From SHYR01 sp034406555 (GTDB taxonomy: Bacteria; Chloroflexota; Dehalococcoidia; UBA2979): 64,000 nt of DNA. The notes beneath the pieces are model-generated. The model was not told where the DNA came from, did no database searches, and saw only the letters and a list, made by a program, of their open reading frames with translations. Both the position numbers and the translations under genes were made by a program. Shown in pieces: positions 17,615 to 25,403 of the stretch; positions within the stretch are counted from its first letter, which is position 1; every line of letters starts with the position of its first letter. The DNA lies in assembly GCA_034406555.1 (NCBI GenBank), contig DASCRM010000077.1:18354-82353 (forward strand), read 5' to 3'.

Positions 17615-17821
17615 TCAGCTTGTCGCCTCGGCGAGCCGCCGTTCGAGGTAGCGGCGCTCGACCGCGTTCGTACAGAGGTCGATCGCGCGGCGGTAGGCGT
17701 CTGCCGCTTCGTCGTGTCGCACGGCGCGTCGCAGCAGATCGGCACGCGCGGCGGGGAGCAGGTAGTAGGAGGTCAGCACCTCGCTCTCCTCGATCGCGTC
17801 GAGCAGGCGCAATCCGGCCGC
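17615..17821 (-). pseudogene. C-terminal remnant of an ECF sigma factor (SigI/ECF42-like)
   Basis: About 68 residues matching only the C-terminal helical extension of large ECF sigma factors: LRLLDAIEE, SYYLLPAARADLLRRAVR, AYRRAIDLCTNAVERRYLE. The sigma2 and sigma4 DNA-binding domains are absent. The homology stops at about 17822, where an unrelated plus-strand remnant begins. Recognition is by family pattern only. Confidence 0.6.
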
Positions 17822-17822
17822 T

Positions 17823-18068
17823 GTCCTGCGCGTACTCGTCACCGCGTCACCCGAGACGCGAGCACAGCGCCTTGCCGAGGCGGACGGGATCAGCGAGGGC
17901 GACGCACGCAAGCAAATCGATGACTCCGACAGCGCACGCAACGACTACTTCCGTCGCTTCTACGATGTCAGCCAGGAGCTTCCGACCCACTACGACCTCG
18001 TCGTCACGACCGACAGCCTGAGCATCCAAGGCGCGGCCGACGTCGTGGTCGCTGCCGCGCAGGCATGA
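17823..18068 (+). pseudogene. C-terminal remnant of a cytidylate-kinase-like protein
   Basis: Open plus-strand frame of 81 codons without a suitable start: VLRVLVTASPETRAQRLAEA, then ARNDYFRRFYDVSQELPTHY, DLVVTTDSLS, ending AAAQA. This pattern fits the C-terminal half of cytidylate-kinase-like NTPases (lid and final helices); the P-loop half is missing. It abuts the sigma-factor remnant on the opposite strand, with both genes lacking their 5' parts, as expected from one deletion between divergent genes. Confidence 0.55.
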
Positions 18069-18108
18069 CCCGCGCGGCCCGCACGCACACAGTCAGGCAC
18101 ACCCGCGG

Positions 18109-19029
18109 ATGAGCGTCCGCATCGGCTTCGGCTTCGCCAACTTCCCGTTCTCCGGCCCTCGCAACTTCTGGCGCTGGGTCGAGATGCTGGAGGAAGGCGG
18201 CGTCGATTCGCTCTGGCAGACGGACCGCCTGATCTCGTCGCAGCCGATCCTCGAGCCGATGGCCACGATGGCCGCGCTCGCGGGTGGCACCGACCGCCTA
18301 AAGTTCGGCATGAACGTGGTCGTGATCCCGTTCCGTGACCCGCTGGTGATCGCCAAGCAGTGCGCGACGATCGATGTGCTCAGCAACGGCCGCCTGCTGC
18401 CTGCCTTTGGCGTCGGCCGTGAGGTCGCGCCGGAGTGGCGGGCCAGCGGCAAGGATCCGGCCCGTCGTGGCGCGAAGGCGGTCGAGGCGCGGGAGATCCT
18501 GACGCGGCTCTGGAACGAGGGGCACGTAACGTTCGAGGGCGAGCACTACCAGTTCGAGGATGCGACGATCTCGCCGCGCCCGATCCAGCAGCCGTTGCCG
18601 ATCTGGATCGGCGGCAGCAGCAAGGCTGCGATCCGTCGCACCGCCCGACTGGGCAGCGGCTGGCTCAGCGGCGTGCAGAGCCCGACACAGGTCGCCCCCG
18701 TGGTGGCCGCGATCCGCGAGGCCTCCGCCGAGGCTGGGCGGCCGATCGACGACGACCACTACGGCGCCGGCTTCGCCTACCGCTTCGGCGACTGGGACGA
18801 CCCGATAGTGCAGCGCACGGCCGCCGGCCTCTCCGGTGTCGCCGACGCAGGCGACCCTCGCGACTACATCGCCGTCGGCGACGCCGCAGCGATCCTCAAG
18901 CGCATCGAGGAGTACAAGGCCGCCGGCATCTCGAAGTTCGTGCTGCACCCGCTCACCGGGAGCGAGGATGAGGTGATGGACCAGACGCAGCGTCTGATTG
19001 AGACGGTGCTCCCGGCCGTCCACGGCTAA
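18109..19029 (+). CDS. LLM-class (luciferase-like) F420/FMN-dependent oxidoreductase
   Basis: 306 aa, complete TIM-barrel family member. Features include GFGFANFPFSG at the start, GGVDSLWQTDRL near 30, GRLLPAFGVGREV near 95, and PLPIWIGGSSKAAIRR near 160, the usual second phosphate/flavin-binding region. It shares only family-level similarity with the LLM proteins at 15870-16928 and 53229-54272. No good Shine-Dalgarno is visible before ATG 18109. Downstream is a convergent CoA-transferase with a 4 nt gap. Confidence 0.87.
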   Translation: MSVRIGFGFANFPFSGPRNFWRWVEMLEEGGVDSLWQTDRLISSQPILEPMATMAALAGGTDRLKFGMNVVVIPFRDPLVIAKQCATIDVLSNGRLLPAFGVGREVAPEWRASGKDPARRGAKAVEAREILTRLWNEGHVTFEGEHYQFEDATISPRPIQQPLPIWIGGSSKAAIRRTARLGSGWLSGVQSPTQVAPVVAAIREASAEAGRPIDDDHYGAGFAYRFGDWDDPIVQRTAAGLSGVADAGDPRDYIAVGDAAAILKRIEEYKAAGISKFVLHPLTGSEDEVMDQTQRLIETVLPAVHG

Positions 19030-19033
19030 GGAG

Positions 19034-20362
19034 CTACGCGCCCTCGTCCGGGGGCTGCCAGCGCACGATCACACCATCCGCCTGCAGCGCGTCCAGTTCC
19101 GCCTGCGAGAGGCCGAGCTGCCCGAGCACCGTGGCGGTGTCGGCGCCGAGCGTCGGCGCGGCGTGCGGCGAGGCGCTGCTCGACTCGCTCATCTCCACCG
19201 GGGAGCGTGCGGTGCGGATCGTGCCCAGCGTCGGGTGCTCGTACTCCGGGATCAGGTCGTTCGCGACCACGTGCGGGTCGTCGTACAACTCCTCCGTGAG
19301 GTTGAACGGAGCGGCCGGCACGCCCGCCGAGTCGAGCAGCTCCAGCCACTCGGCCGAGGTGCGCTCGCGGAAACCCGTCTCCATCGCGTCCTTCACGGCC
19401 GTCACGTGCTCGACGGTCGCCGCGCTGGGGTCGTAGACGGGGCCCTCGATCGAAGGGTCATCGACGCCGACAGCGTCGCGCAGCGCACGTCGCAGGCGGT
19501 TGTTCAGGCAGGCGACGGCCAGCAGCCCGTCTTGCGTCGGGTAGACGCGGTAGTAGTTCTGCAGCATCGGTCGGCCGACGGCGCGCTGGCGCAGTGCAGC
19601 GATCTCCTCGTACGTCGCACCGTCCGCCCTCGCGTTCTCGACCAGCGCGAGGAAGGCGGCACGCTCCGTGACATCGTGTTGCTCCACCTGTGAGAGCGGG
19701 CGGTACTGCACGGAGAGCGCGGAGGCGAAGAGGCTGGTCGCGATCGACTGGCCGCGGCCCGTCTCCTGGCGCCGGTAGAGCGCACTGACGACCGCGAAGG
19801 CCGTGTACATGCCGCTCACAAGATCGGAGGGGGCGAAGGTGCGGACGCCGGTGGGCGCGCCATCGGTGATGCGCCCTTCGTACGCCATCACCCCAGCAGA
19901 GGCCTGCGAGAGCAGGTCGAAGCCACCGCGATGGCTGTACGGCCCGCTGTGGCCAAAGGCCGTGATGTCGGCGTAGACGATCTGCGGGTTCACGCCTCGC
20001 AGCGTCTCGTAGTCGAGCCCCAGCTGCTCCGCGACGCCCGGCCGGTAGTTGAGGACGACCGCATCAGCGGTCGCGACGAGGCGATGCGCGAGATCGCGGC
20101 CACGTTCGTCCCAGACGTTGAGCACGACGCTGCGCTTGCCGCGATTGAGGCCCAGGAAGGGTCGGCTCTCGTCCGGTGCGACCGGGCCCTGGTGCCGCCA
20201 GTGGTCGCCAGTTGGCGGCTCCACCTTGAGCACTTCTGCACCCATGTCCGCGAGCATCATGGTGCCGTACGGCCCGGCGATGTATTCCGTGAAGTCGACG
20301 ATGCGCACGCCGTCCAGCGCCCCGGGTGGGAAGTCCCCGCTGCTACCAGCCTCGCTGCTCAT
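19034..20362 (-). CDS. CaiB/BaiF family CoA-transferase homologue lacking the catalytic Asp
   Basis: 442 aa type III CoA-transferase fold: ALDGVRIVDFTEYIAGPYG at residues 15-33, and NRGKRSVVLNVWDERGRDLA near 73. The catalytic motif GxGQxxDxS reads TGRGQSIATSLFASAL, with Ala208 in place of Asp. No second type III gene is adjacent, unlike the paired copies upstream. It may be an inactive partner subunit, use another residue, or have lost activity. AAAGGGG lies a suitable distance before ATG 20362. Confidence 0.88.
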   Translation of the reverse strand: MSSEAGSSGDFPPGALDGVRIVDFTEYIAGPYGTMMLADMGAEVLKVEPPTGDHWRHQGPVAPDESRPFLGLNRGKRSVVLNVWDERGRDLAHRLVATADAVVLNYRPGVAEQLGLDYETLRGVNPQIVYADITAFGHSGPYSHRGGFDLLSQASAGVMAYEGRITDGAPTGVRTFAPSDLVSGMYTAFAVVSALYRRQETGRGQSIATSLFASALSVQYRPLSQVEQHDVTERAAFLALVENARADGATYEEIAALRQRAVGRPMLQNYYRVYPTQDGLLAVACLNNRLRRALRDAVGVDDPSIEGPVYDPSAATVEHVTAVKDAMETGFRERTSAEWLELLDSAGVPAAPFNLTEELYDDPHVVANDLIPEYEHPTLGTIRTARSPVEMSESSSASPHAAPTLGADTATVLGQLGLSQAELDALQADGVIVRWQPPDEGA

Positions 20363-20420
20363 CGGCTCGCCCCTTTGCGCACTTCAGGCTGCGATTCAAC
20401 ACCCGCTGCGCCGCGCGCGC

Positions 20421-20426
20421 TATTAT
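20421..20426 (+). promoter_or_regulatory. -10 box of a leaderless promoter
   Basis: TATTAT ends 7 nt before the ATG at 20434, and no Shine-Dalgarno sequence fits in between, so the predicted transcript start is the ATG itself. Confidence 0.55.
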
Positions 20427-20433
20427 CAGCGCG

Positions 20434-20847
20434 ATGTCGGAGCAGCAGACCACCGCCGCAGAAGAACCTGTCGAGGCCGCACGCCAGGGCCTGTGGCCCT
20501 CGGTTGCGCTGACGGCAGGGATCACGGCCGTCACGTGGGCCGCGATCGCCTTCATCTTCATCCTCGGCTACATCGGCTTCGCCGTCTTCGGCGACATTGG
20601 CTCCGGCGCACGCGGGCTCGCGATCTGGGCCGTGCTCTGGATCGCGATGTGGGCCGTGTTCACGCTCGCGCTCGGCGGCGGGTTGGTGGCCGCGTTCCGC
20701 GCGTGGAAGGCACTCTACCCGCTGTTCCAGCCGCGATCGAGGCCAGTGCGCCCCAGCACCGCGATGGCGGCGGCCGACCCCCTGGACGACGTGAAGCGCA
20801 TGGCGGTCGAGGAGGCCGAGACGCTGCTGCGACGGGGCAACGAGTAG
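20434..20847 (+). CDS. Small membrane protein, unknown function
   Basis: 137 aa with two predicted transmembrane segments: SVALTAGITAVTWAAIAFIF and ILGYIGFAVF as a first hydrophobic block (about 23-53), and AIWAVLWIAMWAVFTLALGG as the second (about 62-82). A basic, proline-containing cytoplasmic stretch follows, then a helical tail DDVKRMAVEEAETLLRRGNE. No family is recognised. The start is fixed by the adjacent -10 box of a leaderless promoter. It precedes the TIGR01777 epimerase by 60 nt and may be cotranscribed. Confidence 0.75.
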   Translation: MSEQQTTAAEEPVEAARQGLWPSVALTAGITAVTWAAIAFIFILGYIGFAVFGDIGSGARGLAIWAVLWIAMWAVFTLALGGGLVAAFRAWKALYPLFQPRSRPVRPSTAMAAADPLDDVKRMAVEEAETLLRRGNE

Positions 20848-20907
20848 GGCGCGAGCGCACCTGCTCACGACCACGCACCACGACAGCACGCCGGATAGGG
20901 AGCATCG

Positions 20908-21825
20908 ATGCACGTCGCCGTGACGGGCTCCAGCGGGCTGATCGGCTCCGCGTTGGTCGCCCACCTCAAGGCGAGCGGGCACGATCCGCTGCCGATGATC
21001 CGGGGACCTCGCGACCAGGCCGCATCACTCTGGAACCCGGCCGAGCAGTGGGTACGCGAGGGCGCGCTCGATGGCGTCGATGCCGTCGTCCACCTCGCGG
21101 GCGCGGGCATCGCGGGCCGGCGCTGGTCGGACGATCGCAAGCGCGAGCTGACCGAGAGTCGCATCGCCGGTACGCGCCTGTTCGTCGAACACCTCCGCGC
21201 GCTGCCGTCCCCGCCTCGCGTGCTGATCAGCGCGTCAGCGGTCGGCTACTACGGGAGCCGCGGCGACGAGACGCTGACGGAAGATTCTGACGGCGGCGAG
21301 GGATTTCTCGCCGACCTCTGCGCGGCGTGGGAGGGGGAGTCGAGACGTGCGCAGGCGTTCGGTGTGCGTGCGGTGCAGATTCGCACGGCGGGCAGCGTGC
21401 TCGACCGCAACGGTGGGACGCTGGCGAAGATGATGCTGCCGTTCAAGCTCGGCCTCGGCGGCCGGCTTGCCAGCGGGCGTCAGTGGTTCACGTGGATCAC
21501 GCTCGAGGACGAGGTGCGCGCGATCGAGCATCTGCTGCACTCCGAGTCGATCTCCGGCCCGGTCAACCTGACGGCGCCGGAGCCGGTGACCAACGCCGAC
21601 TTCACACGCGCGTTCGCCCGTCAGCTTGGCCGTCCGGCGTTTCTGCCCGTCCCGGCCTTCGCGCTGCGTCTGCTGTTCGGCCAGCTCGCGGATGAGGCGA
21701 TCCTGGCCAGCGGGCGGGTCGTGCCGGAGCGGCTGGTCGCATCGGGCTTCGAATACGCACACCGCGACCTCGATGCGGGCCTCGCGGCGGCGCTCGGCGA
21801 CGGCCAGGCGATTCGCGGCGCCTGA
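20908..21825 (+). CDS. TIGR01777-family NAD(P)-dependent epimerase
   Basis: 305 aa extended short-chain dehydrogenase of the SDR39U1/YfcH type. The nucleotide-binding motif is VTGSSGLIGSALVAHL near residue 4. VVHLAGAGIAGRRW near 61 and LISASAVGYYG near 109 are family hallmarks. RQWFTWITLEDEVRAIEHLL near 191 is the typical C-terminal segment, followed by a DUF1731-like tail (LASGRVVPERLVASGFEY). In vivo substrate is generally unknown for this family. ATG 20908. Confidence 0.92.
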   Translation: MHVAVTGSSGLIGSALVAHLKASGHDPLPMIRGPRDQAASLWNPAEQWVREGALDGVDAVVHLAGAGIAGRRWSDDRKRELTESRIAGTRLFVEHLRALPSPPRVLISASAVGYYGSRGDETLTEDSDGGEGFLADLCAAWEGESRRAQAFGVRAVQIRTAGSVLDRNGGTLAKMMLPFKLGLGGRLASGRQWFTWITLEDEVRAIEHLLHSESISGPVNLTAPEPVTNADFTRAFARQLGRPAFLPVPAFALRLLFGQLADEAILASGRVVPERLVASGFEYAHRDLDAGLAAALGDGQAIRGA

Positions 21826-21881
21826 GCGCTCGTCCGCGATTCGTCAGGCTTCGAGAGCGGTGCGGCCGCCAGTTTCTGTCG

Positions 21882-22730
21882 ATGATTTCTGACGTGACTG
21901 CACTAATCGACGGCCGCTATCCATCGCTCGACGAAATGGCCGCCAAGATCACCGACCTGCGGCCGATGCCGGCCGTGGGTGCGCGCGTGCTTGAGCTGAC
22001 GGATGGTGACAGCTTCTCCGCGCACGACCTCTCGCAGGCACTCAGCTCGGATCAGGCACTGACGGCGAAGCTGCTGCGTCTGGCCAACTCCGCCTAGTAC
22101 AACTACCCATGTCGCATCTCCACCGTCCGCGACGCCGTGGTCCTGCTGGGCTTCCGCGCGGTGCGCTCGGCGACGCTCGCCTCATGCGTGATCGGCACGA
22201 TGGAGGGCACCCACGAGCTCGACCCGGACGAGTTCTGGCGCTTCTCGATCATCGTCGGCGCGTTCGCGGAGATCCTGGCGCGCGAGCAGAACAGCTACCC
22301 ACCCGACGAGGCGTTTGCCGGCGGCCTGCTGCACACGGTCGGGGTGCGCGCGCTCGACCAGTATCGCCCGGAGATGCTGCGCGAGACGCTGCACGATGTC
22401 CAGCTCGCCCTGCTCGGCTTCACAGACGCTCAGCTTGGTGGCGCGCTGACGCTGCACTGGAACTTCCCGGAGTCACTGGTCGCAGCCGTCGAGGGCTATT
22501 CGCTCGACGACCCCGACCTGCCGGGCATCCCGGATCTGACGGCACACGTCGTCAGCGCACGCGCCTTCACGCTCTCGCTCGGGATCAGCGGCGGACTGGG
22601 CTCGACTGGGCCCAGTCCGCCGCCTGCCGCGTGGATGCGCCCCGGTGTCACTGCGGAGCTCGCGCGGGCCGGCGGAGTTGAGGGAGTGATCGAACGGGCG
22701 AACGCGTTCGTCGAGGCGACGGTGACCTAG
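21882..22730 (+). pseudogene. HDOD-domain signalling protein with in-frame TAG
   Basis: A 282-codon frame interrupted by TAG at 22095-22097 (codon 72). The upstream part is a clear HDOD N-terminus, with ITDLRPMPAVGARVLEL and DQALTAKLLRLANSA. The frame resumes without a shift as YNYPCRISTVRDAVVLLGF. In homologues this junction usually reads NSAYYG, so TAG most simply replaces a Tyr codon. The HD-like position reads AGGLLHTVG rather than HD, as HDOD proteins lack the metal-binding pair. Both parts are fully open; it could be a recent pseudogene, readthrough gene or sequence error. Confidence 0.75.
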
Positions 22731-22758
22731 CGACGGTCGCCCGGCGAAGGGTGGCTCG

Positions 22759-23727
22759 CTACTCGAGCACGGCGGCGAGCGCCGCCTCGACCTCCGCAAG
22801 CGACATGATGCCTTCGAACTTCGCACTCACGCGGCCATCGCCGTCGACGATGAAGACCCACGGCTCCGTCGTCAGGCCCCACTCTGCCATCACCGGGAGC
22901 CCTACCAATCGCCCCGCGTCGCGCGCCTCTGCGAGGTCAAACGGCTCGATGTGGATGAACGCGGCCTCACTGCCGTAGCGGTCGAGCAGCGGACGCACGA
23001 TACCGTCGATCACCGGGCCGCAGAACCGTGATTGGCAGAACGCCGACGTCGCAAACGCGACGAGCATCGGCCGCCCGGCATCGAGGGCCGCTGCGACGGT
23101 CTGGTCGTGCATCTCCGGTACCGGCGGCAGTGAGCTGTCGATTTCCTCGACCGCATCGACATCCGCGAGCACCCGCTGCACGCTGCGAGGAATCGCATCG
23201 CCGATCATCGGCTCCGGCGTACGCTCCTGCACGACGAAGCGAAGGCGGGTGGCGACGCGGTCGCCATCGAGGTCGATCGTCACCTCAGCGCCCCAATCGC
23301 CGCTGCGCGTGAAGCCGACATTCGCGACGAACAGCGCGACGGTCGCGCCCGAGTGGTCGTGCAGCGTGCCATCGTCGTGTTCGTGGACGGCACCCAGCTC
23401 GAGCGCGACCCGTGTCAGGGCGCGCTCACTCACGAACGTGCCCTCGTCACCATCGAGAGTAAAGAGCCGCACGTCCGCGGTCACCTCTGAGAGCAACGCG
23501 CCCTCGCGGTCGAAGAACCCGAAGGCGATGCGGTTCGCGCCGACGCCGAGCCGCGATGAGTTCACGAACAGCGGAATCCCGGCCGAGTCCTGCGCCGGCG
23601 CGATCGCCTGCGCCGACCAGGACGTGTCCGACGGCGGGGCGTCGCTCTCCCCTCCGCAGGCCGCTACGAGCAGGGCCAGGGTCGCGATCAGCAGGGCGAA
23701 TCGTGATCGCAGGCGTGCGCCATTCAC
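22759..23727 (-). CDS. Lipoprotein with thioredoxin-like domain, paralogue of 41294-42280
   Basis: 322 aa from GTG 23727, which has GGAG 8 nt upstream. A lipoprotein signal is clear: ALLIATLALLVAAC with Cys24 as lipidation site. Residues about 40-180 form a beta-rich domain (GVGANRIAFGFFDREG, SGDWGAEVTIDL). The C-terminal domain is thioredoxin-like, with MLVAFATSAFCQSRFCGPVI, FIHIEPFD and EPWVFIVDGDGRV. The two cysteines are spaced C-x4-C and followed by GP, not CxxC. It probably acts outside the membrane in redox chemistry or metal handling. Confidence 0.75.
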   Translation of the reverse strand: MNGARLRSRFALLIATLALLVAACGGESDAPPSDTSWSAQAIAPAQDSAGIPLFVNSSRLGVGANRIAFGFFDREGALLSEVTADVRLFTLDGDEGTFVSERALTRVALELGAVHEHDDGTLHDHSGATVALFVANVGFTRSGDWGAEVTIDLDGDRVATRLRFVVQERTPEPMIGDAIPRSVQRVLADVDAVEEIDSSLPPVPEMHDQTVAAALDAGRPMLVAFATSAFCQSRFCGPVIDGIVRPLLDRYGSEAAFIHIEPFDLAEARDAGRLVGLPVMAEWGLTTEPWVFIVDGDGRVSAKFEGIMSLAEVEAALAAVLE

Positions 23728-23828
23728 GGTGGTGTCTCCATCCTCTGATGGGAGGCATTCTGTGGCGGGAGGCCGTGCCCTCGGTCGAGGGGTAACCAGC
23801 ATCCCCCGCTCCCCCACACCCCGCAAGC

Positions 23829-24740
23829 TCAGGCCTCGAGCCTCGCTGGAGGCGCTGGGGCGGCCGCTCCCTCGGCGGGGGCGCGGGTGACGAGGTACAC
23901 GCCCGCGATGATCAGCGCGAGGCCGGGCACGGCAGCGATGGCGATGCCCTCGCTGAGCACCAGCCAGCCCCAGAACAACGCGGCGACCGGCGCCAGGTAG
24001 GTGACAAGCGCGGCGTGGGTGGCGGAGACCGTGGCTACCAGCCAGAAGTAGATGGGGACGGCCACGCCGGAGGAGAGCAGCGCCAGTCCGAGCGTCGCGA
24101 GCTGCACCCGCGAGGAGAGATCGACCAGCGGAGGTGCGAACTCAAACGTAAACAGCAGCGGTGTCACCAGCACGAAGGCGGCGACCCCCTGGCCGGCGGA
24201 CAGCACAATCGGGTCGATGCCAAGCATCCGTCGCCGCGTCCAAACCGCCCCGGCCGCGTAGCTGGCGGAGGCGAGCACGACCGCGAGCTGCCCCTGCGTG
24301 CTGCTCTTCGCGATGTCCAGCAGGTCTGGCCCGATCACCACCACGACACCTGCGAAGCCGAGCGCGATCCCGGCCGTGCGCAATCGGGTCATGGGCTCAT
24401 CGACAAGCGCGATATGCGCCAACGGCACGACGAAGAGCGGCATCGCGGCGTTGAGGATCGCGGCCAGCGAGGAGTCGATACGCTCCTCGCCCCACGGGAT
24501 CAGCATGAACGGGATCGCGCTCGAGAAGGCGCCAAGCACCAGCAGGTCGCCCAGTCGTTTCACGCTGAGCGAACGCAGCCGTGGTGCGGCGACGATCAGC
24601 AGCAACAGGCTGCCCCCGCCGAGCCGCAGCCAGGCCACCGCCACGGGGCCTATCTCCTCCAGCATCACCTTGATGAACATGAACGACGCGCCCCAGATCA
24701 GGGAGAGCACGAGCAGTCCGATCAGCTGTGGCGCGCGCAA
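23829..24740 (-). CDS. EamA/DMT-family transporter
   Basis: 303 aa, ten hydrophobic segments arranged as two EamA repeats, typical of drug/metabolite transporters in the inner membrane. LIWGASFMFIKVMLEEIGPV opens the first repeat and VTYLAPVAALFWGWLVLSEG lies in the second. The start is probably TTG 24740, with GGGAG about 7 nt upstream; no ATG or GTG in frame fits better. Exported substrate unknown. Confidence 0.88.
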   Translation of the reverse strand: MRAPQLIGLLVLSLIWGASFMFIKVMLEEIGPVAVAWLRLGGGSLLLLIVAAPRLRSLSVKRLGDLLVLGAFSSAIPFMLIPWGEERIDSSLAAILNAAMPLFVVPLAHIALVDEPMTRLRTAGIALGFAGVVVVIGPDLLDIAKSSTQGQLAVVLASASYAAGAVWTRRRMLGIDPIVLSAGQGVAAFVLVTPLLFTFEFAPPLVDLSSRVQLATLGLALLSSGVAVPIYFWLVATVSATHAALVTYLAPVAALFWGWLVLSEGIAIAAVPGLALIIAGVYLVTRAPAEGAAAPAPPARLEA

Positions 24741-24825
24741 TTCGTGCTCTCCCGCCGGGGTCGACGCGCAAGGTGAGGATTGAGGGTAGAGCGGGGCGGC
24801 GCGAAGCGCTGTCCGCTACCCGACG

Positions 24826-25311
24826 CTACAACTCGGCTCGCATGTACGCGCTGGCCAGCGCGTCCGCGTATTCGTTCCAGAGCGAGCCGTTGTGTGCGCG
24901 AATCCACAGGATCCGTGCCTGCGGGCGTTCAAGCGCCAGTGCGTAGGCCCGCTGCACGAGTTCCAGGTTCGCGACGGGGCCCGCCTTGCGCTGCCAGCCG
25001 CGCGCCGCCCAGCCCTTCGCCCACTTCGTGATCGTGTTCACGACGAGCTGGCTGTCGGAGTAGATATCGACCGCCTCGTCCGCGTCGATCATCGAGAGCC
25101 CCTCGATGATCGCGACCAGCTCCATGCGGTTGTTCGTCGTGTCCGGGTCATCACCGTAGCGTTGGTCGATGATCTCGCCGTCGCGCACGTGGACGACACC
25201 CCAGCCACCGGGGCCGGGATTGCCGAGCGTCGATCCGTCGGTGAAGACACCACTCGTCGGACCGCCGCTGTAGCGGCGCAGCACCTCGGCAGCGGTCATC
25301 GTCGCGCTCAT
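24826..25311 (-). CDS. rnhA: Ribonuclease HI
   Basis: 161 aa type 1 RNase H that cleaves RNA in RNA-DNA hybrids. The four carboxylates are visible: Asp25 (VFTDGST), Glu64 (NNRMEL), Asp86 (YSDSQLVV) and Asp150 (NEYADALA). NPGPGGWGVV follows the first strand as in bacterial RNase HI. His140 in RAHNG is in the position of the catalytic loop histidine. The region KWAKGWAARGWQRKAG is the basic handle. ATG 25311; a second ATG at codon 5 is possible. Confidence 0.93.
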   Translation of the reverse strand: MSATMTAAEVLRRYSGGPTSGVFTDGSTLGNPGPGGWGVVHVRDGEIIDQRYGDDPDTTNNRMELVAIIEGLSMIDADEAVDIYSDSQLVVNTITKWAKGWAARGWQRKAGPVANLELVQRAYALALERPQARILWIRAHNGSLWNEYADALASAYMRAEL

Positions 25312-25403
25312 TGGTCGCTCCCGCTACCAGCACTCACGCCAGCATCTGGCGGCGGCGGCGGACTGAATTGTCGGCGGTCATCGGCGGTCGCTCCGGCTCT
25401 CGG

